NCBI GenBank assembly: GCA_035517775.1
Contig: DATIYF010000024.1
Span: 1 to 64,000, forward strand
Length of the DNA: 64,000 nucleotides
DNA from: DATIYF01 sp035517775
GTDB lineage: Bacteria; Acidobacteriota; Terriglobia; Terriglobales; Acidobacteriaceae
Direction of reading: 5' to 3'
Shown one piece after another: positions 26,456 to 34,146 of the stretch (the stretch's first letter is position 1; every line of letters starts with the position of its first letter). A program made the position numbers and the translations under genes. Below the pieces are notes generated by a model. It did not search any database. It was not told where the DNA came from and saw nothing but the letters and a program-made list of their open reading frames with translations.

Positions 26456-26956
26456 AAAGACCTCCCCGGGATGCCTCCCGTGAGGGAACTTTCAGGAGGA
26501 TTCCCGTGCCTCTGGCAGTAGATAGTGTGCCAGCGTTGGGGGTGCGATTGCGGTGTCGGCTGTCACCGCTCCAGGTGATGCGCGTCACCACTGTAACCAG
26601 GAAGGGAAAAATAGCCCCTTGCACAGCCGAGAGGCCTCGGCTGCCGCGGAAGTTCACAGGCTGCCCCGGCTTGTCAGCGCCTGAAAGCTACATGATCGTT
26701 GGCTGGAATAGACGACCCGAGCAATATCAACGCTACCATCAAAACCAACAGTTCCATCTCGTGCCTCCCCAAGCCCAAGGCCCGCGCAATCATTAAGAAG
26801 CCGAGCGCGACGGGTGGGTTGTTCTATGTAAGGGGAGGACCTGATCTGCTTATCAACCATTCCTTTCGTCAAGTCAAGCAGGAAATGCTTCCGGGTGAAG
26901 AACTTTGACCAATCTGGAACTGCGGCCGGAAGGGAAAGGCCTGGCCGGCCCGGCTT
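26456..26956. other. 501-base region with only one possible tiny gene
   Basis: No frame of convincing length, codon pattern or homology is present. The only supported item is the 27-codon frame at 26674-26757, listed separately. No terminator or repeat was recognised. The stretch 26695-26830 is less GC-rich than its neighbours. Confidence 0.4.
26674..26757 (-). CDS. Possible 27-residue hydrophobic peptide
   Basis: MELLVLMVALILLGSSIPAN then DHVAFRR and TGA. A strong GGGGAGG sits 6 bases before the ATG (plus-strand CCTCCCC at 26764-26770). A single hydrophobic helix with a short polar tail resembles small membrane peptides such as KdpF in form, though not in sequence. The ribosome site is the main argument for reality. 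Confidence 0.42.
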   Translation of the reverse strand: MELLVLMVALILLGSSIPANDHVAFRR

Positions 26957-27955
26957 TCACCGCCGCAGGGAAGGTCCTGTCTCCGCTGTCTCTGGAGTCA
27001 GATCGGCGAAGCAGAGCGCTGCTCCTCCCGCAATGCCGGCCTCGGCGCCGTAGCGGGCGATGACCAGGGGAATTTCGCTGCTCCGGGGATTTACGCAAAA
27101 GTCAGCCAGTTGCGCCCGCAGGTCGGCAAAGAGCGGCTGCAGCAGGCAGGAAGCGCCTCCGCCCATGATCAGCACATCTGGATCGAGCAGGTCCACCACG
27201 TTGCTGAGCCAGAGCGCCAGTAATTGCAGGGTTTCGTGGATGGTCTCACCGGCCACCGGGTCGCCGGCGGCATAGGCTTTGCCGACCATCTCACTGCTCA
27301 CGCGATCAATCTCTCCGCCGGCCAGCTTCAGCAGGCAGGAATTCGGGTTTGGCTGAGCCGCCAGCTTGGCGCGCGCTCTCTTCGCGATGGCCGAGCCGGA
27401 GGCCAGCACTTCTATGCAGCCGGGTTTGCCGCAGGCGCAGGCCGGCCCGCGGTAGTCAACGCTCATGTGGCCGCCCTCGCCCGCCGCGCCTGTACGCCCG
27501 TGATAGATGCGGCCATCAAAAACAATGCCCGTTCCGATGCCGGTGCCAATCGTCGCCAGAAATACATGGCGGTAGCCCCGGCCCGCCCCCCATAAGGTTT
27601 CCGCCAGCGCCGCCGCGTTGGCGTCGTTATCCACCTTGACCGGCACGCCGTAGATTTTGGCTACCTGGTCGAGAAGGGGGAAGTTACGCCAGCAGGGCAC
27701 ATTGGGAGGGTTCAGCACCACCCCGGTGCTTGGGTCCAGAGGGCCGGGTGCGCAGATGCCTATACCAGCCAGCGAACCCGGTGGCGACTGCCGCAGCAGG
27801 GCATCAATGGCGCCGGCGACGGCCGCCAAACCCTGTTCGGCGCTTCCGTTTGCCGCCATGGGAGCGCGGTGTTCGGCCAGAATGGCCCCGGTCTCATCCA
27901 CCAGTCCGGCTGCTACCTTGGTGCCGCCCACATCTACGCCAATTACCCGCGCCAT
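26957..27955 (-). CDS. ROK-family sugar kinase (glucokinase-like)
   Basis: 332 residues. The ATP-binding GVDVGGTKVAAGLVDE, catalytic-base motif VDNDANAAALAE, phosphate-loop IGTGIGTGIV and the ROK zinc motif CACGKPGCIE (with GHMSVD) are all intact. There is no DNA-binding N-terminus, so it is a kinase rather than a ROK repressor. Such enzymes phosphorylate glucose, GlcNAc, ManNAc or related sugars. Given murQ and NamZ 3.5-7 kb away, phosphorylation of GlcNAc or MurNAc is worth testing, but the linkage is loose. The ATG at 27955 (MARVIGVDVGG) suits the family start better than one 63 bases upstream. Confidence 0.9.
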   Translation of the reverse strand: MARVIGVDVGGTKVAAGLVDETGAILAEHRAPMAANGSAEQGLAAVAGAIDALLRQSPPGSLAGIGICAPGPLDPSTGVVLNPPNVPCWRNFPLLDQVAKIYGVPVKVDNDANAAALAETLWGAGRGYRHVFLATIGTGIGTGIVFDGRIYHGRTGAAGEGGHMSVDYRGPACACGKPGCIEVLASGSAIAKRARAKLAAQPNPNSCLLKLAGGEIDRVSSEMVGKAYAAGDPVAGETIHETLQLLALWLSNVVDLLDPDVLIMGGGASCLLQPLFADLRAQLADFCVNPRSSEIPLVIARYGAEAGIAGGAALCFADLTPETAETGPSLRR

Positions 27956-28151
27956 AAAGCTTTCATAGCACTCTCGCCCTCGCATCATAGCCCAAAACTG
28001 AGAACCGGGAACTGGCATCTCAGAACTAACGAACCGGGAAGAAGAGAGCGGACTTCAGGCGGGAAGTGCAATTTAAGGATCAAGCCCGTCCGCAGCTCAT
28101 TCCGCCCAACAAAAAATTCTCTTCCATCTGGATTCCCGCTTGTCACTTGAG

Positions 28152-28157
28152 TATGCT
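28152..28157 (+). promoter_or_regulatory. Candidate -10 (TATGCT) 6 bases before the 28164 start
   Basis: TATGCT, six bases, ATG. A weak -35 (TGGATT, 28129-28134) lies 17 bases upstream. No ribosome site is present. Confidence 0.38.
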
Positions 28158-28163
28158 CTGCCC

Positions 28164-29405
28164 ATGGCTGGACTGGCGCTCACCGAACTTCTGGGCGCTC
28201 CGGTGTTTGACAGCGCCGGGGGCCAGTGCGGCCGCCTGCGCGAGCTGGCCCTGGCCCCGCAGGAGGATCGCTCGCGCGTCAGCATGTATGTGGTGCGAAC
28301 CAGGGCCGGCGACCGCATGCTGCCCTCGATTTTTGTCGGTTCTGTGGAGGGCGGCATCTATGCCACCACTTCCTCTACTACCTGGGCCCCGCTGAATGGC
28401 GCCGAGGGCCTCTTGCTGCTGGAGCGCGACCTGCTCGATCAGCAGATTATCGACGTCCACGGCCGCAAGGTGGTGCGGGTCAATGACGTGGATCTCAATC
28501 AGGAGGTCAGCCAGAACCGCCCGGTGTTGCGCGTCGGCTCCGTGGATGTGGGCGTGCGCGGCGCCATCCGCCGCCTGCTCAAAGGCGTGGTTCCCATGCT
28601 GGCCCTGCGCGCTTTGCTGGCCAAAATTCCGCCCCGGCTCATTCCCTGGGAGTTCGTGGACCTGATCGAGACCGACCCCGCCCGCCGGGTGAAGCTGCGC
28701 ATTTCGCACGAGCGCCTGGCCCGCCTGCACCCTGCTGATATCGCCGACATCATCGAGGATCTCGCCCCGGCGGAGCGGGAGGCCGTGTTTGAGACCCTCG
28801 ACGAAGGGGTGGCGGCCGAAGCACTGGAGGAAGTCGAGCCCAAGGTGCAGAAGTCCATCGTCGAGTCGCTCGACTCGGAGCGCGCGGCGGAAATCGTCGA
28901 GGAGATGAACCCGGACGCCGCCGCCGATCTGCTGGCCGACCTGCCGGAAGAGCGTACCTCGGAAATCTTGCAGGAAATGCAGCCCGAGGAGCGCAAAGAG
29001 GTCGCCGACCTGCTCGAGTTCGGTGAAGACACCGCCGCCGGGCGCATGAATACCGAGTTCTTGGCCCTTCCGCTGCACGCCAAGGCTCGCGACGCGGTGG
29101 AGGCCCTGCGCCATTTCGAGGGCGGCGTCGAAACCGTCAGCACCATCTACCTGATAGATTCCAAGGAAACCCTGGTGGGCGCTGTGCCGCTGGCGAAGAT
29201 CGTGCTCGCCGACGCTGATTCTCCTTTGCTTTCTCTGGCTCAGGAGCCGCTGATTTCCTGCCCGGCGGGCGCCAAGGAGAACGAAGTCGCCGAGCTTTTT
29301 GACAAGTACAACCTTCTTTCCCTGCCGGTGGTGGATGAAAACAAGAAGCTGACCGGCGTCATCACCTCCGACGATGTCATCAGCCTGCTGCGCGCAAAAC
29401 TCTAG
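28164..29405 (+). CDS. PRC-barrel/MgtE-N/CBS protein lacking the channel domain
   Basis: 413 residues, soluble. Residues about 1-150 resemble two PRC-barrel-like modules (ELLGAPVFDSAGGQCGRLRE, DLLDQQIIDVHGRKVVRVND). Residues about 180-290 are an MgtE N-domain superhelix (RLHPADIADIIEDLAPAERE, EIVEEMNPDAAADLLADLPE, GRMNTEFLALP). Residues about 295-413 are a CBS pair (TIYLIDSKETLVGAVPLAKI, LLSLPVVDENKKLTGVITSD). In MgtE these cytosolic parts sense magnesium and gate the pore. No transmembrane segment is present here, so the protein must act on another transporter. The NRAMP-like gene at 34147 is a candidate partner. An in-frame TTG at 28140 is an alternative start. Confidence 0.88.
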   Translation: MAGLALTELLGAPVFDSAGGQCGRLRELALAPQEDRSRVSMYVVRTRAGDRMLPSIFVGSVEGGIYATTSSTTWAPLNGAEGLLLLERDLLDQQIIDVHGRKVVRVNDVDLNQEVSQNRPVLRVGSVDVGVRGAIRRLLKGVVPMLALRALLAKIPPRLIPWEFVDLIETDPARRVKLRISHERLARLHPADIADIIEDLAPAEREAVFETLDEGVAAEALEEVEPKVQKSIVESLDSERAAEIVEEMNPDAAADLLADLPEERTSEILQEMQPEERKEVADLLEFGEDTAAGRMNTEFLALPLHAKARDAVEALRHFEGGVETVSTIYLIDSKETLVGAVPLAKIVLADADSPLLSLAQEPLISCPAGAKENEVAELFDKYNLLSLPVVDENKKLTGVITSDDVISLLRAKL

Positions 29406-29543
29406 CCCTGGGGCGGCACTCGATTTCGCCCCTCCTTCCGCTCGGAGAATCAGGCAAGAACTTCATCGAACTAGGCAAAGAACGAAACACCGCAGAGGCT
29501 ATTCTGAATCCAGTTTGAAGATCAAAGCACAGTAGGAGCGGCA

Positions 29544-30539
29544 ATGCAGAAACGCAAACTTGGCAAGAGCAATCTGGAAGTCTCAGCCCTGGGGCTGGGT
29601 TGCATGGGAATGAGCTTTTCCTACGGCCTGCCAAAAGACAAGCAGGAAATGATCTCGTTGATCCACGCCGCCGTGGATCGTGGTGTCACATTCTTCGATA
29701 CCGCCGAAGTGTACGGACCATTCACAAACGAGGAACTTGTGGGCGAAGCTCTGGCCCCATTCCGTGGAAAAGTTGTCATCGCCACCAAATTCGGCTTCAA
29801 GCTTAAGCCCGATGGATCGTCGGGCTTTGCAGGCCTGGACAGCCGTCCGGAGCGCATCCAGCAAGTAGCTGAGGCCTCGCTCAAGCGGCTCAAAGTGGAG
29901 GCCATTGATCTCTTCTACCAGCACCGGGTTGATCCCGAGGTGCCCATCGAAGAGGTCGCCGGGGCCGTGAAGGGCCTGATTCAGCAGGGCAAAGTGAAGC
30001 ACTTCGGCATGTCGGAAGCCGCAGCCAGAACGATCCGCCGAGCTGACGCCGTGCAACCGGTCACGGCCGTACAGAGTGAATACTCGCTGTGGTGGAGACG
30101 TCCGGAAGAAGAGGTACTGCCGTTGCTGGAGGAACTGGGCATCGGCTTCGTTCCCTATAGCCCTCTGGGCAAGGGGTTTCTGACCGGAGCCATGGACCAG
30201 GGCACAAAATTTGAGAGCAACGACTTCCGCAGTACTCTGCCTCGCTTTACCCCGGAAGCGCTCAAGGCCAACCAGGCCTTGGTGGACCTACTGGGAGCGT
30301 TGGCCAAGCGGAAGCGGGCCACACCCGCCCAGGTCGCGCTCGCCTGGCTGCTGGCGCAGAAGCCGTGGATCGTTCCCATCCCGGGTACCACCAAACTCAA
30401 TCGCCTGGAAGAGAACCTGGGAGCGGTTTCGGTCGAACTCACGCCCGAGGATTTGCGCGAGATTGAAAGCGCGGCCGCAAAGATCCACGTGGAAGGAGCG
30501 CGCTATCCGGAAGCGATTGAGGCTCTGACCTACCGCTGA
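29544..30539 (+). CDS. Aldo/keto reductase
   Basis: 331 residues, NADPH-dependent TIM barrel. The catalytic tetrad is visible: Asp and Tyr in FFDTAEVYGPF, Lys in VIATKFGFKL, and His in LFYQHRVD. Cofactor-binding segments GIGFVPYSPLGKGFLTG and PIPGTTKLNRLEENLGA are present. It resembles the IolS/YajO-like AKR subgroup that reduces aldehydes of unknown physiological identity. AGGAG lies 6 bases before the ATG. It leads an apparent operon with a CMD-family protein (18-base gap) and an AraC regulator. Confidence 0.93.
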   Translation: MQKRKLGKSNLEVSALGLGCMGMSFSYGLPKDKQEMISLIHAAVDRGVTFFDTAEVYGPFTNEELVGEALAPFRGKVVIATKFGFKLKPDGSSGFAGLDSRPERIQQVAEASLKRLKVEAIDLFYQHRVDPEVPIEEVAGAVKGLIQQGKVKHFGMSEAAARTIRRADAVQPVTAVQSEYSLWWRRPEEEVLPLLEELGIGFVPYSPLGKGFLTGAMDQGTKFESNDFRSTLPRFTPEALKANQALVDLLGALAKRKRATPAQVALAWLLAQKPWIVPIPGTTKLNRLEENLGAVSVELTPEDLREIESAAAKIHVEGARYPEAIEALTYR

Positions 30540-30557
30540 AACACTAGGAGGAAGAGC

Positions 30558-30884
30558 ATGACGAAAGAGCCTTCAGCAGCCGGGAAGATGTTCGGCGAGA
30601 TCGCGCCTAAGCTGGCGCAATTGACCGACCAGGTGCTTTTTGCCGATGTGTGGGAAAGAAAGGAACTGTCCAGGCGTGACCGCAGTCTGATCACTGTGGC
30701 CGCGCTGGTGGCTTTGCATCGCCCGGATCAGCTGCGCTTTCACCTCGGCAAGGCCGTGGAAAACGGCGTAAAGCAAGAGGAATTGGTCGAAGCCATCACC
30801 CATCTGGCCTTTTATTCGGGCTGGCCCTGCGCGGTCAGCGCTATCATGATCGCCAAAGAGGTGTTCACCGCGCATGAGAGGTAA
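30558..30884 (+). CDS. Carboxymuconolactone decarboxylase-family protein
   Basis: 108 residues forming one CMD helical domain (SRRDRSLITVAALVALHRPD, FHLGKAVENGVKQEELVEAI, THLAFYSGWPCAVSAIMIAK). The AhpD CxxC redox pair is absent, with only one Cys remaining in GWPCAV, so a peroxidase role is doubtful. The family also includes lactone decarboxylases and aldehyde-tolerance accessory proteins. A strong AGGAGG precedes the ATG. The last 11 bases overlap the AraC gene, indicating coupled translation. Confidence 0.9.
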   Translation: MTKEPSAAGKMFGEIAPKLAQLTDQVLFADVWERKELSRRDRSLITVAALVALHRPDQLRFHLGKAVENGVKQEELVEAITHLAFYSGWPCAVSAIMIAKEVFTAHER

Positions 30885-31824
30885 CGGCAAGCTGGCGCCT
30901 TTGCGGCAGGCGGTGCGGGCCCCAGGGCCTGGCGCCGAGAAACTGGCCCGCCTGATCGCCGCTTACGCCCCTCACGACGGCAGTTTCAAGCTGCGCATCC
31001 CGGGCGCACACGCCAGCCGCTCTTCCCGCAGCAACACCGAGTGCTCGCATGTTTTGAGTTTGCCTTCGCTATGCATGGTTGCCCAGGGCGCGAAGACGGT
31101 CATCGTGGGGCAGGAGGTTTATGAATACGATGCCTCGCGCATGATCGTGTTCTCGGTGGCGCTGCCCGTGGCTGCCCAGGTCACGCGCGCCAGCCATGCT
31201 GAACCTTACCTGGCCCTGCGGCTCGATCTCGATCCGCACAAGATCGCCGACCTGGTCTTGAAGGTCTATCCCCAGGGCTTGCCTCCGGTGCAGGAGCGGC
31301 GCGCGGTTTACCTCGCCCCAGCCCAGGCCAGCATGATGAGTGCCGCTATCAGGTTGATGGAGTGCCTCGCCCACCCCGGCGATGCTGAACTGCTCGCTCC
31401 CCTGGTGCTCGAGGAAATTCTTATCCGCCTGCTGCGCAGCCCCATGGGCGTGCGCGTGGCCCAAATGGGTCTGGCCGAATCCAGCGTGCATCGCGTGGCC
31501 AGCGCCATCTCCTGGCTCCGGGCCAATTTTTCCCAGCCGGTCAAGATCGAAGAACTGGCCGAGCGGGTGCACATGAGTGTTTCTTCCTTCCACGAGCACT
31601 TCAAATCAGTCACCTCGATGAGCCCGCTGCACTACCAGAAAGTGCTTCGCCTGCAGGAGGCTCGCCGTCTCATGCTCTCTACCCTGATGGACGCGGGCGG
31701 CGCCAGCCAGCAGGTGGGATATTTGAGCGCCTCCCAGTTCAGCCGCGAATATAGCCGGTTCTTTGGCAATGCGCCTGCCCGGGATATCGCCCGGCTGCGA
31801 CAAGAAACCGGCGCTGCGCTCTGA
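30874..31824 (+). CDS. AraC-family regulator with AraC_N domain
   Basis: 316 residues. Residues about 25-185 match the AraC_N sensor domain (LPSLCMVAQGAKTVIVGQEV YEYDAS region), and residues about 205-305 contain two helix-turn-helix motifs (KIEELAERVHMSVSSFHEHF and QVGYLSASQFSREYSRFFGN). In E. coli the AraC_N regulator YqhC activates an aldehyde reductase and an aldo-keto reductase in response to aldehydes. The aldo-keto reductase/CMD/AraC_N order here suggests a comparable aldehyde-responsive, self-contained operon. It overlaps the CMD gene by 11 bases. Confidence 0.92.
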   Translation: MRGNGKLAPLRQAVRAPGPGAEKLARLIAAYAPHDGSFKLRIPGAHASRSSRSNTECSHVLSLPSLCMVAQGAKTVIVGQEVYEYDASRMIVFSVALPVAAQVTRASHAEPYLALRLDLDPHKIADLVLKVYPQGLPPVQERRAVYLAPAQASMMSAAIRLMECLAHPGDAELLAPLVLEEILIRLLRSPMGVRVAQMGLAESSVHRVASAISWLRANFSQPVKIEELAERVHMSVSSFHEHFKSVTSMSPLHYQKVLRLQEARRLMLSTLMDAGGASQQVGYLSASQFSREYSRFFGNAPARDIARLRQETGAAL

Positions 31825-31852
31825 TTTTTTAAGTGGAAGAGGCCTCGGCGGC

Positions 31853-32995
31853 TTAATTCCGGTCCGAAGCAAACAATCCAGCCAGGCTGTTGGCCAGCGC
31901 TCCCCGGTTGCCCCGGCTCTTATCTTTGGCAAAAGCCTCGGCCACCAGCACCAGGCCGGCGAAAGTCGCCACCAGCATGATGGCCTGCTCCGGCCCGCTC
32001 AGCATGTTGGCGTTGCCCATCAGCGTCAGCCCGGCGAAGCAGAACAGCAGATGGGCGCAAAACACCTGCAGGGAGGCCCGGCCCATCATGACCAGAGGGC
32101 GCACCGAAATGCTGCGCAAGACCGCCGGGAAGCGGATCAGCAGCACCGAAAGCGCCGCAAAGTTCACCAGGCGGACCACCCCCAGGTGCCATTTGTCGAA
32201 ACACACCTCGAAGATGCCCAGTTCAATGCCGTTCCCCACCGCGTAGCGCAATACCAGGAGCACCGGGGCCACCATGGCCGCGGGCACCAGCAGTTTCCGG
32301 GCCCATTCCTGCACCGGCAGGTCATCCTTGGCCCAACGCACCCCGAACCACAGCCCCAGCACCCAAAGGAACTGCCAGGCCCAAAGGTCGAAGGCGCCCA
32401 TCTCATTCAGAGGAATCTGCAGGCCAAACATTCGGCTGGCCAGTCCGTACGCCATTTCGCGCAGGCCGAACTGAGCAAACACCCACACGCAAAACGACGG
32501 CGCGAGCACCCATTTCCATCCCTTCTTCATGCCAATCGCGAGTACGGCGGGCGTCATAATGAGAAACAGGATGTACATGGGCAGAATATCCAGCAGCGGC
32601 GGCCGGTAGATCAGCAGCGCCCCATCCACAATGGCGCGCTTTGCCCCCGCCAGGAAGTAAAAATCCAGCAGGTAATAGAGATTCGGCCGGTTGCCCCGGG
32701 CGGCGATCGGCACCGCCACAATAAAGGCGAAGGCCAGCAGCAGGGCGTGGTAAATGTAGAGCCGTACGGTTCGCGTAAACAGCCTGCGCCGCATCGCAGC
32801 TAAGCCCTCGCGCTCCGAAAGCCGGAAATAAATCAACCCCGTAAACAGCGCGGAAAGAAAAATGAAGCCCTCTGCCGAGGAAACGAACCCAATGGTCTGG
32901 TTGGCATAAGCGCTGGCCCGGGTGGGCAAATGGGTGAGCGTCATCCAGACCAGCATTAGGCCTCGGGCAGCATCGAGTTCGGGGCGGCGTTTCAT
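31853..32995 (-). CDS. OpgC-type membrane acyltransferase
   Basis: 380 residues with about ten transmembrane helices. The N-terminal motif RRPELDAARGLMLVWMTLTH and GFVSSAEGFIFLSALFTGLI match the OpgC family, which adds succinyl groups to osmoregulated periplasmic glucans in proteobacteria. Whether this organism makes such glucans cannot be judged here. No opgG/opgH homologue is in the window, so the acceptor may be another envelope glycan. It is convergent with the AraC gene. Confidence 0.87.
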   Translation of the reverse strand: MKRRPELDAARGLMLVWMTLTHLPTRASAYANQTIGFVSSAEGFIFLSALFTGLIYFRLSEREGLAAMRRRLFTRTVRLYIYHALLLAFAFIVAVPIAARGNRPNLYYLLDFYFLAGAKRAIVDGALLIYRPPLLDILPMYILFLIMTPAVLAIGMKKGWKWVLAPSFCVWVFAQFGLREMAYGLASRMFGLQIPLNEMGAFDLWAWQFLWVLGLWFGVRWAKDDLPVQEWARKLLVPAAMVAPVLLVLRYAVGNGIELGIFEVCFDKWHLGVVRLVNFAALSVLLIRFPAVLRSISVRPLVMMGRASLQVFCAHLLFCFAGLTLMGNANMLSGPEQAIMLVATFAGLVLVAEAFAKDKSRGNRGALANSLAGLFASDRN

Positions 32996-33231
32996 GGCGG
33001 GAGCGCGAAGAAATTAATTCCTTGGATGCCACTCTAGCCTAAATGGGTGGATTTTGCGCCAGGGATTTTGGTCATCCCCGGGCACGCGAAGGTTCCTGCC
33101 GTGCCATTGCGGGCCGAAGCATTTACAGTTCTTTACAGTGCCTCTGTTTTTTTCTGGGAGTGGTCTCCTTCGTGGTGCAATGGTTTTGCTGGGCCCCCGC
33201 GAAACTGACCACTCCCTTTTCTCTTTCTCTA

Positions 33232-33259
33232 TTGACGCTGCGCCCGGCGCTGTTATACA
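33232..33259 (+). promoter_or_regulatory. Promoter TTGACG-N16-TATACA
   Basis: A -35 (33232-33237) and -10 (33254-33259) with 16-base spacing lie 11 bases before the ATG at 33271. The predicted transcription start leaves a leader of only a few bases and no ribosome site. Confidence 0.6.
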
Positions 33260-33270
33260 GTGCGCCGCCA

Positions 33271-34041
33271 ATGGCTGGAGCGTCAGGCAATTCCAGCGAT
33301 GGAGTGCAAAGCTGGCCCGGCTTTTTTGCAGAGCTGGTCAAAAGCTTTCTGTTGCTGCGCGATATTTTCGGCTACGCCCTTCCGGGCGCGGTCTTCCTCG
33401 GCATAGGGGTGATCTCCCACCGCATCTCCTTCCAGCAATTGAGCGACCTTCTTCAGCCCTATGAAATGCCCGGCTGGATGGCGCTCATCTTCGTGCTCGG
33501 GGCCTGCTATGTGACCGGCCAGATTCTTGCCGCGATCGCTTACCTACCTATCGATCTTTGGAAATGGCTCTCCTGGCGCTCCTTTATCCGCTGGCACCGC
33601 CACAATCGCGATAAAACCATCAGCGAATGGTACAGCTCGCACCCCAAGAAGAAGTATTGGCTGGGCGATCATCCCACCGAAGTGACCGGCGACCTGCTCG
33701 AAATCCAGCGCCGCTACCCCAGCTTCGCCTTTGATTTGGGCCGCCGCGAAACCATGGCCCTGTTTCTGGGCGCGACCCTGGCCGCGCTGATCGCCGGGCC
33801 CATTGTCTTCTGCTACACCTGCCTCCGGGCCGCCACCCTGTTCGTAATCGCCGGCCTGCTGCTGATCATCGCCTACTCCACCGCCATCTCCCACTTGCGG
33901 CGGGTCCGCTCGGCGGTGCGCGATGCCACCGCCCTCGCCCTGGCCGCAGAGGCGGCGAAGCAGAACCCTCCCCCCGATGACCTCAAACAGGTGATCGCCG
34001 AGCTGGCCAAAACCTGCACCGCTTTCCTCAACCGGCTCTGA
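33271..34041 (+). CDS. Integral membrane protein of unknown function
   Basis: 256 residues from MAGASGNSSDGVQSW. About four transmembrane helices occur as two pairs: FGYALPGAVFLGIGVIS with ALIFVLGACYVTGQILAAIA, then TMALFLGATLAALIAGPIVF with LFVIAGLLLIIAYSTAI. A basic cytoplasmic stretch (WHRHNRDKTISEWYSSHPKK) sits between the pairs, and a helical tail ends the chain. No catalytic motif seen and family not recognised. The start was chosen because a good promoter lies just upstream. An ATG at 33043 would place the promoter inside the gene. Confidence 0.65.
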   Translation: MAGASGNSSDGVQSWPGFFAELVKSFLLLRDIFGYALPGAVFLGIGVISHRISFQQLSDLLQPYEMPGWMALIFVLGACYVTGQILAAIAYLPIDLWKWLSWRSFIRWHRHNRDKTISEWYSSHPKKKYWLGDHPTEVTGDLLEIQRRYPSFAFDLGRRETMALFLGATLAALIAGPIVFCYTCLRAATLFVIAGLLLIIAYSTAISHLRRVRSAVRDATALALAAEAAKQNPPPDDLKQVIAELAKTCTAFLNRL

Positions 34042-34146
34042 ACTAATCGTGCTTGCCCGGAAGTGCCGCGCTTCTATCTGTTCCTAAGTTTGAAATCCAT
34101 TTATTCTGTTGCCTCGTTGTGGCTCTGCTGGCAATGACAGACGGCT

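Noticed and set aside
26654..26872. 72-codon minus-strand frame in the 26.5-26.9 kb gap
   Set aside because: No ribosome site or protein-like pattern. A different frame in the same place has a strong ribosome site and a hydrophobic peptide, which I preferred.
31763..32803. 346-codon plus-strand frame opposite the OpgC gene
   Set aside because: Polar, His/Gln-rich translation that mirrors a hydrophobic membrane protein on the other strand.
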